DNA from: Isoetes taiwanensis
Taxonomy: Eukaryota; Streptophyta; Lycopodiopsida; Isoetales; Isoetaceae
Reading direction: 5' to 3'
DNA: 64,000 nucleotides
Assembly: GCA_021234155.1 (NCBI GenBank)
Contig: JAJEKV010000047.1
Coordinates: forward strand, 594,534-658,533
Shown: piece by piece, positions 22,891 through 33,714 of the stretch
Layout of the letters: each line of letters begins with the position of its first letter
Position numbering within the stretch: the first letter of the stretch is position 1
Made by a program: the position numbers and the translations under genes
Notes under the pieces: model-generated
The model's database searches: none
What the model saw: the letters and a program-made list of their open reading frames with translations, nothing else
What the model was told of the DNA's origin: nothing

Positions 22891-23709
22891 GAGGGGGATG
22901 ATCATGAATTGCATCCAATCGCCTATCACTCACGAAAATTTCAGGCTACTGAAATCAACTATCCCATTTATGACAAGGAGTTGTTGGCGATAGTGGATTC
23001 TTTCGAGGAGTGGAGACATTTCCTAGAGGGACCTCCTTATAAGGTCACAATCTACACAGATCATCGAAATCTAGAATATTTTCAGTCTGCTCGAGTGCTC
23101 AACCGTCGGCAGGCCCGGTGGCATACTCAAGTATTATCACGGATTGATTTCGTGATCAAGTACCGTCCTGGATCTCTCCAAGGGAAGCCTGATGTCTTGT
23201 CTCAATGCTCCTACTTTGAGCCCAAGCTAGGTGATCCTGCATTTGACCAGCAATCACAGGTTATTCTAGGGCCTGATCGGTTCCAGCTTATGGCCCTCGC
23301 TTTGTTCGAGAGGCCTCATGATATGGCCTTGGTGGAGTCTGTTCAAGCATCTCTGCCCTCTGATCCATGGCTCAAGATGTATTCTCACACCTTGGCTCTG
23401 CATCACCTTCTCAGCAAATGCGATCAGACTATGATCGTTTTGAGATTCGAGATGGACTCCTGTTCCATGATGAGGCATCTGTATGTGCCAGATGGTGCTT
23501 TTAGGCTTCGAGTTCTCCAGGCTTGCCACGATTCACCTATAGCCGGACACTTTGGAGTAGCCAAGACTCTTGAACAGATTAGTCGAGAGTATTGGTGGCC
23601 TGGGCTTCGTCGCTCTGTCAAAGCTTTTATTCGATCATGTGACATTTGCTGTCGAGCCAAGGTTCCAAGGCATCTTCCTCATGGCCTTCTTCAGCCACTA
23701 CCAGTATGA
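22891..23709 (+). pseudogene. Chromovirus RNase H and integrase zinc-binding domain
   Basis: HPIAYHSRKFQATEINYPIY, ELLAIVDSFEEWRHFLEG and VTIYTDHRNLEYFQSARVLN mark gypsy RNase H. Its first catalytic Asp lies upstream in YVIEADAFDFALGG. KYRPGSLQGKPDVLSQ closes the domain. The integrase HHCC zinc finger follows: ACHDSPIAGHFG (two His) and FIRSCDICCRAK (two Cys), near 23518-23660. This is the longest uninterrupted part of the element (266 codons), ended by a TGA at 23707. Confidence 0.9.
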
Positions 23710-24540
23710 GATGGACCTTGGAAGAGCATTTCTATAGGCTTTATTCCGAAGCTGCCACTCTCTCGGGGCTATGATGTCATCATGGTGGTTGTTGATCGTT
23801 TCTCTAAGATGGCTCATTTTGTTCCCTGCAACATCACCATCACCAGTGAGGGAACCGCAGATCTTCTTCTTTGTAAAGTAGTGAGACTTTATGGCTTGCC
23901 CAATACCATCGTCAGTGATGGTGGACCACAGTTCATCGCAGGTTTTTGGAAGCGGCTTTTGGAGTTATTGCATATCGACCGCTCACTGACATCTGGTCAT
24001 CATCCAGAAAGTAATGGGCAGGCAGACGTACTAATCAAACTCTGGAGCAATATTTAAGGTGCTTTATCAGTTATCAGCAGGATGATTGGGTCGATTATCT
24101 TCCCATTAGCTGAGTTTGCCTATAATAACTCAGTCCATGCCTTCAGCGGCGCACTCGCTCTCTCGAACTCCGTCGGGATCCTCGTTGGTCCCTTAGTATC
24201 GCTTAGCGATGACTCATGTCAATCCTAGTGCAGTCTCGACTTGAGAAATTCGGGCTCTTCAATCGGATCTTGACATCATCTTCACCGGGTACCAGGGCGT
24301 TATCGCATTATGCTGATTTGCAACAACAGGAAGCTCCTAAATTTCACGTTGGTGATCTTGTCTCGCTTCTTCGTAGGGACCTCCCTACCTCACGTCTTTC
24401 GCAACAAGCTTGACTATCGCCATCTTGGTCCTTACGGGGACTCGGCTCAAATCAGCAATGTGGCATTGCGGCTCGAAACTCCCTCATTTGTTCGCTCCAT
24501 CCGTTATTTCATGTTTCTCTATTGAAGCCCTACACGCTTA
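23710..24540 (+). pseudogene. Chromovirus integrase core with broken catalytic Glu
   Basis: YDVIMVVVDRFSKMAHFVPC holds the first catalytic Asp, and LYGLPNTIVSDGGPQFIAGF the second. The Glu segment reads [10 protein letters not shown] and then leaves frame: a single-base loss near 24026 removes the expected Glu codon and shifts the rest. Pieces of the C-terminal part follow in other frames, such as HYADLQQQEAPKFHVGDLVS and RDLPTSRLSQQALDYRHLGP. Confidence 0.85.
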
Positions 24541-24559
24541 ACACTTTTCCCGGATCAAG

Positions 24560-24735
24560 GCTCCTCCACGGCCGAGGTTTAAGATTCTCGACTCCAAGTT
24601 TCTTCGTCGACGACGATTGTATTATTTTGTCGATTGGGAAGGTTACTCGCCAAGTGATAGAACCGGGAGCCCGCCGAGAATCGACTAATGCTCCCTGATA
24701 AAATTGCGGAGTTTCACCGACGTTACTCCTGACAA
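24560..24735 (+). pseudogene. Chromodomain at the end of the polyprotein
   Basis: FKILDSKFLRRRRLYYFVDW and then EGYSPSDRT form the start of a chromodomain (aromatic residues, the WEGY core). KLRSFTDVTPDKP and the alternative frame continue it. Chromodomains of this position target chromovirus integration to marked chromatin. A frameshift and an early stop after the core prevent a full domain. Confidence 0.75.
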
Positions 24736-24780
24736 GCCAAGTTTGAGTATTCGCCCCTAGCTCCGAGGACTCACGCCATC

Positions 24781-24795
24781 GTGGGAGGGGGATGG
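24781..24795 (+). promoter_or_regulatory. Polypurine tract of the chromovirus
   Basis: GTGGGAGGGGGATGG lies immediately before the TG that opens the right LTR. It is the expected primer for plus-strand DNA synthesis. Confidence 0.85.
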
Positions 24796-25275
24796 TGTGA
24801 CGACCATAAGGATATTTCAGATTACTATTTAATATTATACTCATATATACATAAGATGGTCGTCATATGGATGCTTCCAGCTAACGAGTCACACACCCTT
24901 GCCAAGTGCGCTCCTAATATTTGTTAAAGACATTCTTTCGCGTCTTCCCCATATGAGGAAGTATCTCCAACAAGTTCTAGAATATTCTAGAATTCTAAAT
25001 GCATGCGCGACACTTGGTGCGATCTCATCCATTGGAGTGGCGCGATCCTGACCGTTGGCCTATATATATAAGGAGGCACCTCCTTCTTGTCGAACCATTC
25101 CGGTTCAACGCCCGATCTTGAGCCTTCTAGGCATCCGCTCGTGTTCCCGCTATGCCGGGCCATTGTACTCTTGATTCTCGCTCATATATCAGATTCTTTG
25201 CCGATCTTGGCGATTTTTTTTTCATATTTCTTGCATATTTTCTACGTATTTTCCTTGTTTTTGAGATTCATGACA
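24796..25275 (+). repeat. Right LTR of the chromovirus
   Basis: It starts TGTGACGACC next to the polypurine tract and ends ATTCATGACA. A TATA box (TATATATATAAGG) begins at 25061. It matches the left LTR over its whole length with many differences. Confidence 0.88.
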
Positions 25276-25990
25276 ACGCCTTTGTCCCAATGCGGAGACG
25301 ATGTGCACCGCGTGCGAATGGAAGCTATAAGTTTGGCGCTTCTTCATGGGCAAATGGGTGTACAAGTAATCGTGTGGGCCTCTCGTGAGCCTATGATTGA
25401 CTTGTCTGCCGATAGTATGCCATCTTAACGTGTCGAGCATCTCGCATCCCGAGCTTATGGAAGGAAACCGGCATCTAGGTACAACTTTAGTGCATTGTGA
25501 TCCTTCTATGTCCGTACATGTACGCATCATTTGCTCTGTACATCCCAACATGAGAACCAATGAGCTAGCTTGTCCTTCAAAGAAGCTTTGGGGCGATTGG
25601 GGACACATTGCTACTGCCAAAGAAAGGTTGGGCAGCGTGTATCACCCATAGCAACCACCTTCTAGGGAAATAAATAATATGGCGTTCCAATGCGCCCTCG
25701 TTGAAGGATAGAAAATTGTCTCTGGAGTAGGATTTGGTATGGAACCGTGGACTTTACCTCAAGGGCTCGCTAAGAAGGCTTTTCGCGACCGCTCGAGATC
25801 GGTCAAGTGGTGAGAGATATCACCGGACCCCCACATACCCGTCTGGGAGAACCCGGCTCGACCAAGGCCCTAAGCAGGTGGAAGGTGGCCCCGTGCATAC
25901 AACTCTGCTTTGTGGGCCGCCTCGCATGGCATATAATACTTTCTAACCCACCGTGACACGCAACCTGATGGCAGCATCCTACACAAGGCA
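25276..25990 (-). mobile_element. L1-type LINE, continuation right of the chromovirus
   Basis: Sequence here aligns by eye with 44700-44960 of the larger LINE. Shared points on the plus strand are ACATTCCATCATGAGAACCA against ACATCCCAACATGAGAACCA, GACAGGTTGGGGAG against AAAGGTTGGGCAG, and the spacing between them. With the piece at 16037-16471 this makes one LINE split by the chromovirus. Read on the minus strand it should be the end of ORF2, but no frame is intact. Confidence 0.65.
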
Positions 25991-26003
25991 CCCAAAATTA
26001 AAA

Positions 26004-26740
26004 CACTACACGGTTTTTCCCATGGTTATGACCATAAAACCATTTTACAAAACCGATACATGTAAGTGGGTTGATTTCATTAAAAACCATGTATGGCTAA
26101 AGTACGTGGTTTCCATATAGTGTTCACTAAAGTGGTTTTTTAACATGTTTAATAGGTAGAGTTTTATGTAGCACTTCATGTGTATGGCTTATGAATGTGG
26201 TATTTTGACATTTTAAATATATGTGGTTTGTAATGGTGTTCAATATAGTGGTTCTCCAACATGTTTAATGTGTCCAGTTTAATATAAAACTTCATGTGTG
26301 TGATTTTTAAATGTGGTTCTTAGAGCGTTAACCTAGCATGGGTAAATATTGTGGTAAGTTTGAATGTTTTCAATGCACAAGTCACCATTGGTTTGCAATC
26401 CACAACCTTTCATGTTTAGTTCATTGAAAAATAAATGGTTAAATAGTAGGATGCAATGGTTTCTTAACATCGTTTTAACATGGTTAAGACTGTAAGTCAC
26501 TAGTGTTTTGTTGTTCAAAGCATTTCAAGTTAGTTATTGATTAATATCTCATTATATAATAGCCTTAAATGTAGTGGTTTTTATTGCTAATCACAAGTGT
26601 TTTGTTGTTCAAAGCATTTCAAGTTAGTTTATTAACACCTCATTACATTATAGCTTTACATATAAGTGGTTTATTTGATGAATAATTTAACACTTTCCCA
26701 TTCAGCATCTAACATGGCATGCATATTGCAATTCACATAC
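26004..26740 (+). mobile_element. Possible CACTA transposon end with subterminal repeats
   Basis: The LINE similarity stops just before CACTACACGGTTTTT (26004), a typical start of a CACTA (En/Spm) element. The following 700 bases are full of short GTGGTTTT and AACATGTTTAAT repeats. Two pairs of tandem units are visible: about 112 bp (near 26110 and 26240) and 94 bp (26502 and 26596, AGTGTTTTGTTGTTCAAAG). Such subterminal repeats are usual for CACTA elements. I did not find a matching opposite end, so the call is tentative. Confidence 0.4.
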
Positions 26741-27609
26741 ATCAAAGCAATCAACATACATCAAATTTTGCAGTTTGGGGCCGAGGAATTGAACCTCGGA
26801 TCAGCCATACGCCAGGATATAGCATAATAAATGGAGGATAAGAAATAAATCAACAAAGATTTCAGTTTTCCATGCAGTGACCAGGTTATATAGAACCCCC
26901 CATGATAAATAACATCTGCAGAAACCATTTTTACCATGATATCCAAATCTCTTATAGCTTGTCACCTACAAAACTCTATAGAAACAGAATACAAAATTAC
27001 AAAGGCTCAAATCTATTTATAATGTGGAAATATTTGCAAGAGACAGGAGGCACAATGTGGAGATATTTGCAAGAGAAAAGAGGCTTAACAAAAATTAGAG
27101 AGGCAGAGACAGTTTGTTTCCTACTAGATACTCACCTCTCTTTTACCAATAGCAAGTTGCTGAGGATCCTAGTTGTCAATCATGGTGTTGCTTTGAGCAA
27201 AGCTGTTTATCCCTCGTATACAATATTAGGTATCTCATTCCATTCAAGGACGCATTTTAGACTCAAGTTCCTCTTAATCACAGGGAACACAACATAAACC
27301 GTAAAAGTTCAGATTAAAACCGCTCAACACTAACACTAGGTCAGAATACAATATAGGAATCAATGCATCGATATATTTTAGAATACCATGCGGCATTGTT
27401 TTTGCAAGAAGTCTCAACATTCTAGAGGTCAAATGACCATGTTTAAAGAAATGTAACTTCCCGAAAATTACAATGCCAAACTCATTTCATTTTATCTGAA
27501 TGAAATACTACACAAACTTGCAGGGCAGAAAAGCATATGGATTGTCTCCCAATAAAATTTATTATGCTGCATTCATAGAATAAAAAGGAAATATAAACTC
27601 TTCTACTAC

Positions 27610-27971
27610 TTATTCCAGTTCACAACTCATCCCTTCAGATTCTTCAAGGAGCCTTTGTGCGTCATATACAAAGGAATTTTCTACATTTTTTTTATACCTT
27701 TAGTTATGCATACTTCACTTACAATACTTCACTTACAGCATGAGCATGAACATGAAATACAACATGAAACAAAGCTGCAAGAAATACCTACAGCATGAAA
27801 TGAAGTAAGAAAATTATTCAACAGCAAGAACAAGAGAAGGGAGCATTACCTTGAAGCAAGAAGGTAGATATCCACCGATCTATATGAAGGCGGCATCAAT
27901 CCTTGCAAAAGATAATAATAGATGAAATCATCTTGCCGAAGCATAGAAAACAATCGCCCGAGAGATTCCAT
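27610..27971 (-). CDS. Possible small two-exon gene, function unknown
   Basis: Exon 1 (27971-27850) starts with ATG and reads MESLGRLFSMLRQDDFIYYY, LLQGLMPPSYRSVDIYLLAS, ending CAAG before a GTAATG donor. Exon 2 (27697-27610) follows a CTAAAG acceptor, keeps the phase through a split Arg codon and reads YKKNVENSFVYDAQRLLEES, EGMSCELE, then TAA. The 152-base intron is GT-AG. The 69-residue product has a hydrophobic, Tyr-rich middle and an acidic tail. I do not recognise the family. Spliced frame conservation and sensible composition favour a real coding sequence. It may be complete or the relic of a longer gene. Confidence 0.4.
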
Positions 27972-28129
27972 AGACTCCAAGGGAGGTTTTGCCCTAATGG
28001 GAAACGGCCCTCATGGACAGGAATCCAACACAGCATACATTTGCGGCTGGTTCTTGGCAGAGCCTCCGCCCTCATCTGTGCAACCCTAAAACGAACCCTA
28101 ATTAGCTGTTAATGGGGTTTTCACATTCT

Positions 28130-30180
28130 CCAATGGTACGTGCGCAGCCAGTGGCCACCCTCCCCTAACCTTAGTTGTTTTTGACCTTCAAAAAAGCCCC
28201 ATACCACAAATTTCTGAAATGTTCAAATTTTAAATGATCCATTTAACAAAGAAAAGAGAAAGCAGAGAAAATTTTGCCAAGTTTTGATGCCAAGAAAAAT
28301 CTTACCAGCATTATCGATGACCAAAAAAATGTCCACACCGATCTTCAAAACTTTTTTAGACAAGTTAGCAAATGTGCACTAGGCTATGCCAGGCATTAAT
28401 AATTGTTTGTATTATTCGAGATGGCATTACTAGTTTGCATTCTGGGCATTAATAATTGGTTGTGATGTTCGAGATGGCATTAATAGTTTGTGTTCACTCG
28501 AGATAGTACAATGTTATTTTGGTGCTTCACTTGCTTAGATCTATATTTCATATGCTTATGATGGGTGTTGCGAACATATCCTTAAAACCATGCTAGTCAC
28601 CCTCTTTTCTTTTGACTTGCTATATTGCAATATGCCTATTTAGTTAAATCTCAATTAGTTACTGTGAAATTTAGTAAGACCTTGTAATGAAAGCACACAA
28701 TGACTCTTGGAGAAATTTTGAAATGAAACTCTAGTAAGGAATTGTGAATTTATAGAGCAGGTAATTGTGGTTGTTAACTCAAGAAGATGTCCTATCCAAG
28801 TGTGGATACATTGCTTCTTCAAGGTGTTGGTTGTTTAAAACCATAATAAAGCATTCCTAGAAGCAATTTCTATGGTGGTTTTAGATATATTAACCATCCA
28901 GCTTTCAATTTTTGTAGCTAAAAATTTCTATTAAGGATATACCATAAGTTGACTCGATGTCATTACGGAAGCGTCTTCAAGTATAGTTGGAATATGCACA
29001 TCATTTTCGCCTCTACATTTGAACCTCTAAATGTACATCCTCATTAAACAACTGTTGAATATGAGATCTTTTTGTTTCGAGAGATTATTCATTCATAAGA
29101 TCTTTGAAGACACTACTTGGATACCACAACAGAAGGAACAATGATAAGAATCCTCCTTATATCTCTCTTCCTGGTTGCATCTCCTAGAGTCCTATCCCAG
29201 TGCCAATTTCGCATGTAAATAGATTTCCACCTAGACATTCTATAGCAAAACTGAACTCCAAGGGATTGAACCTTGTAAAAGCTCTAGATCATGCACAAAC
29301 TTAGAGAATATGTCCATAAAGGTCTCACTTTATAAAACAAACCTCAAACTATATATAATATTTTGTCAAGTAAAGCAAGGAGGCGCATCCTTTGGCAACA
29401 TCCTGTTGATTAGCTTTGAATAAACAAAACAAAGATCTGTTCTGGCAAAAGGAAGCACCAACAAATGGAGTTTAAGAAATTAAATGAGGCAAGAAGTCTT
29501 CATCGTTTAACTAAAACATGGCTTTAATTACATTTTGAAATAATAAGCTCTTGAGAAGATAAAACAAAAGTTCTTGAAAAGTTTGTTGGCCTTTAAATTA
29601 ATATAAGCTTCTTTATTCTATTCTATCCTATTTCCTTTTTTATTTTTAGATACAACTTTTCCTCTTTATTTTTATGAACTTCCAATGGTCCGCCATGCAC
29701 AAAAAAACCCTATTTTTCAATAATTTTTTTTCCCAACGAAAAACTTGTAAGTAAATTAAGGAATGTTAATGGCCTTACCATGTGTTATAATTTTAATACT
29801 TTAATCATGAAAATATTACTGTGAGGTATATGTATTATTGCATCATTATATAAATCTAACAGAGACCATGCATGGGTCCTTTGAAGGATATGTGTAATTC
29901 CTTCCAAGAATATATGTACCACCTTTAGGATTCTTGTAAAAATAAATTAATTTCATTACCCGAGGAATAGATTCAGAAGCACATGTCTAATTCTTGTAAG
30001 TGATAAATAAAACCTTGTACAACATTATTCTCTAAATTATGATTAATGCTTATATAATCGCACTAAGACGTATGTAAATATTGTAAATATTGTTAAAGCC
30101 TAGAGTAAATATAATTTTACTATCGGAACTAAGCACTTATATCTTGCATAAGCTAGTAAGTATGCGAATAAATATATTGT
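28130..30180. other. Intergenic DNA with a short tandem duplication
   Basis: No gene found. GGCATTAATAATTG units with CGAGATGGCATTA are duplicated at about 28391 and 28444 (period near 53). A run of (TTCTA)-like pentamers at 29610-29630 resembles the LINE/SINE tails, but the conserved block before it is not evident. Confidence 0.4.
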
Positions 30181-30240
30181 AAAGTTAGTGCATAATTTTC
30201 AGGTGGGGAGAGTCATGATGCTACGGACAACATCAACTCA

Positions 30241-31050
30241 AAGTGGGGAGAATATGATGTTCCATCATAATATATTGTATAAATACATATATTATACTGC
30301 CATGTCACTAATACATGTCAACTACGACGACATGTACACGGCGACCGTAAAGGGTTGTACAATGGGGAACAATCATTAGAATGCATTATATTGCACATGT
30401 TGTGCTATATGTGAATATATTCTATATTTCCACGTGGCAATACCCCATATGAGCCATATGGCCCATTAAATCCTAACCCTAAAACGTGGGCGTAAAGAAA
30501 CAGGAACCCTAAAAACTGTCCCTTTTTTATTCTAGCCTCAGAAGCATGCATTGCCCAAGCGCTTGACTCATTCTGGCCTTCCAGCAGCAATGAAGCTCGC
30601 ATTCTGAAGTCTCTTCTCGAATCTCGAGCATTCCAGTGATCTTGGCAGCATGGACACGCTCAAGGAATTGGGAGCTAGCCAAGAGGCTGGTGAATGGCTG
30701 ATCTGTTAGTCAATGCATGCTTCCTGATGGACATTAGGATGGATTCGCGTCAGTTCTTAGCTATAGATGACCTCCAGAGCCTAAGAGCTTTAGTCACAGA
30801 CAAAGGAACCTAGCCATGTATGATTAGAGTAGATAGATTAGGTCTTTACTCTATTATTTCAGTTCATTGGATGATATTGTATTACTCCTTGCGCATCTGT
30901 TGTGTATTGGGAAGATAGAGACCCAGAGTCTTCTTAGAAGATGATTCTAGATTAGCTTCATTAATTTCCAATGCAGCCTGTGCATAAGAGCGCGCCTGGC
31001 TGTGGGTAGCTAGACTGGCTGACAAGGAAGACTTGTCCAGTCATAGTCGA
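30241..31050 (+). mobile_element. Possible copia polypurine tract and LTR start
   Basis: AAGTGGGGAGAATA (30241-30254) followed by TGATGTTCCATCA is the usual layout of a polypurine tract and the first bases of a plant copia LTR. A second GGTGGGGAGAG occurs at 30203. A TATA-like TATAAATACATATATTA lies about 30 bases further. No polyprotein is visible upstream. The end of the LTR was not located. Confidence 0.3.
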
Positions 31051-31500
31051 TCCCTACGGTGTGTAGAGTTTACTGAGGAACATTGTGAACTAGACCTAAT
31101 AGCTTGCCACTGAGTGTGGGCAAGATATGAGCTCGACACATCCTGGGTGAGCATCGCCTCAGTGGGGTTCAAGTCGAATACGAGCAGTGGCTCTCTAGTT
31201 CACCTGTGATTGGCATGACATCTTCTAAAGGGAAGTGATCTCTTCCTACCCCATTGGGACCGGGGAGATGCAATCTAGGAGTAGCTTCTTTGGTTATGCC
31301 CCCGGCAGGCTACGGTCAAGCTCCAAGACTTATCAGCCTACCTGCAAAGTGTGCACAAGAGAGACGGATGGAATGGACTACCCAACAGACATATTCCAAT
31401 GCCAGCCAAATCCATTTCCATGAATTTTGTCTGCAATGAACTCTGGAAACCCGAGCAATCAGTCCATCCCCATGATTCTGAGCCCGGGTAGAATTTGATA
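30640..31500 (+). repeat. Dispersed repeat, copy A
   Basis: Two blocks match 36020-36130 and 36985-37405 in the same orientation. Shared words include CAATGCATGCTTC, GGGGTTCAAGTCG, CTACCCAAC and CAGCCAAATCCATTT. The order of blocks is kept, but copy B has about 560 extra bases between them. No clear coding. It may be a retrotransposon LTR or another long repeat. Confidence 0.6.
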
Positions 31501-31559
31501 GAACTAGTGCCAAGCTAGCACAAACCCCGCAAGATCACCTTAAGAGATAGAATAGACAA

Positions 31560-33690
31560 CAAGAATAACTCACAAATAGAGCCACTATAGTAGGGCTATA
31601 CATTCAATGGTTTTTCTTATCGATTCTATCGTTCCAGCTCCTCCAAGAGGATTTGTGTCAATTTCTTTGCCATAATAATAGAAATGCATTTGGCTCTAGT
31701 AAGATGCAACTGTCTCCAGATAAACTTCACAGACGAGAATCGCTCCACCTGTTTGGCACAATCGTCCTATATCACATATATCTTAGAGCGTATAAAGGAC
31801 AAAGGTAATCAAGAGTGCACATGAGAAATCTATGAAGGTGATGGTGTAAAACTCCTAAAATGGATGATCTGATTCTAGAGGGAAAATAAAAGTAGCAGTA
31901 CATCTCCCCACATGTTTCAATAACTCATTTGGAAGAAACTTCAAAACTTATTGCGAGGATGGAACTGTTGGGAATGATCTCGCTTTGTATGTAGCATAAG
32001 GTCCAACCATACCTAAGGTCGGACAAAAGCCTAACCTGTTATTATGGTATCTCGACTTATTGCCTTCTTGGCGTTAAACTGCAACCGGATCCATTGTGGC
32101 ACAAAGGCAACAGCAACGAAGCTAAGATGCACATCTCATTCTGCATAATGCCCATCAAATAGCAGATATGAATTTATTTTAACAAACTGCATCAGCCAGA
32201 GCTTCTGCAATCAAGCTCATAATCTTCGATGCATACTCTTCGATTAGATGGAAGATAATTTTCCAAAGGAATTTCTAACTTTTACTACCGTTGATCTAGA
32301 AAATTTTTGATCCAACAGTATTGGTCATTTTTTGCCGAGGTGGCTTATCACATAGACAAGCTAGAATTCTAGGAATTGTTGTAGGGAAGATTAGGCAAGC
32401 TTGCTAAAAAAAAGGGAAGGAAATAAACTAGTTGTAGAAGCAATATGGCATTGAGTTATGACCAAAATAAACACACTAGATTTGTTGAGATCATGCTCAA
32501 GATTATTAATAATTAATGATAGTAGTCTTTATCAGTATCACATCCTTGCACACATAAAAATTGAGATTGTAGTGGTGATCTTGTCAAGATCTAGCAACAT
32601 TGTTTCTGGACTCGTTAGAAACTTGTTTGCATGGTGATTGTACTGTTTTGGTAGAGAAAAGTCGCCTGACAATTCTGGCCTTTCTTGGTGGTGCTAGGAT
32701 TTGGCTGCAATCTCTTTTCACCATAATTCATACATTTGATGGTAATTTTGTTCATGTTTGGACTCGTTGAAAAGCTTTTGGAGCATTTTTCAGAGTCACC
32801 CATTTGGAAGGACTGCTAAGCTCTGAAACTTTGGCTCCTTTTTGTGAAGACGGCAAGATCCAGTTGCAGTCCTCTGAAACACTCTTCGGTTAATTCTAGT
32901 GTTTTTTACAAGGTGTAATTGGAAATGACATGTTGTAGACTCGCCCATAATTAGTGTTCGAGATGCACACAAATGGCTTGCAAGGATGCTCTATCTGCTC
33001 TCGATCATCAGTACCTCAATCCTTTGGTATCGCCCAATGTGTCCTCCAATGGCACAAATGTGGTTGGTTCAATTGGAACGGAAGTTTCAACTCTCTCCCC
33101 TCTTCTCAATTAGTTTCAGTTTCTGCTCCATTTGTGGCCGTCTCGACTAAATTTCTGCTTCTTCCTATATGTCTGGTAATACTGGAGGTTGTGTTGAACA
33201 CGTACCCTTCGAAAACGCTTCTGAGAATGGCATACTTCCAATGCATCTTGGAGGTTCCTCAGGTCAGGCAGTGTGCTTTGGATAGTTTACACTTCTGACA
33301 CATGCTAGAAGCTTTATGGGTCAAGCAAGGCCCTCTTTATTTGCTGAAGGTTTTTTTGGACTAGTGACACCTCTAGAACTGTTAGAGGTTCCTCATGTGA
33401 GTTGGCGTCTCACGTGCTTGTGAAATGCTTCTCTGGATAGGTTGCACCTCCAACGTGTGTTGGAAGCTATCCAGAACAAATCTCATAGAATGAGGTGTTG
33501 ATCTTCTTAGAAAACATTTCTTGTTGTATCAACAGTATATCCCTAGTCCTTTTCCAGGTAAACTGGATCCTTACATGCTCCATTTTGGTTTGCTATTGAC
33601 AATTTCCTTCAGAGCTACAGGATTCTAAGTTCATTTTTGCCATTGCTACGGAGATTGGACCCCTCTTGCAATACTCTATAACTAGCATCT
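31560..33690. other. Intergenic DNA, no gene recognised
   Basis: No family is recognised. A diverged duplication lies at about 33250-33310 and 33386-33470: GGAGGTTCCTCAGG and AGAGGTTCCTCATG start the units, and CTAGAAGCT and TGGAAGCT end them. Confidence 0.4.
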
Positions 33691-33714
33691 TCTTTCTTAT
33701 AAAGTTATCATGTA

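Larger units (their letters stand above)
16472..25275 (+). mobile_element. Full-length Ty3/gypsy chromovirus, inactive
   Basis: Two diverged LTRs (16472-17001 and 24796-25275) flank a 7.8-kb interior with gag start, reverse transcriptase, RNase H, integrase and a C-terminal chromodomain, in Ty3/gypsy order. A polypurine tract (GTGGGAGGGGGATGG, 24781-24795) abuts the right LTR. The reverse transcriptase core is deleted and several stops and frameshifts break the polyprotein. The chromodomain marks it as a chromovirus. The RT segment CPIDLQPGTTPPYGPIYGLS resembles fungal/Tcn1-like chromoviruses more than common angiosperm ones, but that is my impression from memory. No convincing target-site duplication remains. 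It inserted into a LINE, whose halves lie on both sides. Confidence 0.9.

Noticed and set aside
26570-26576. TGTAGTG as the other end of the CACTA-like element
   Set aside because: The bases before it do not mirror the left terminus, and no 3-base target duplication fits.
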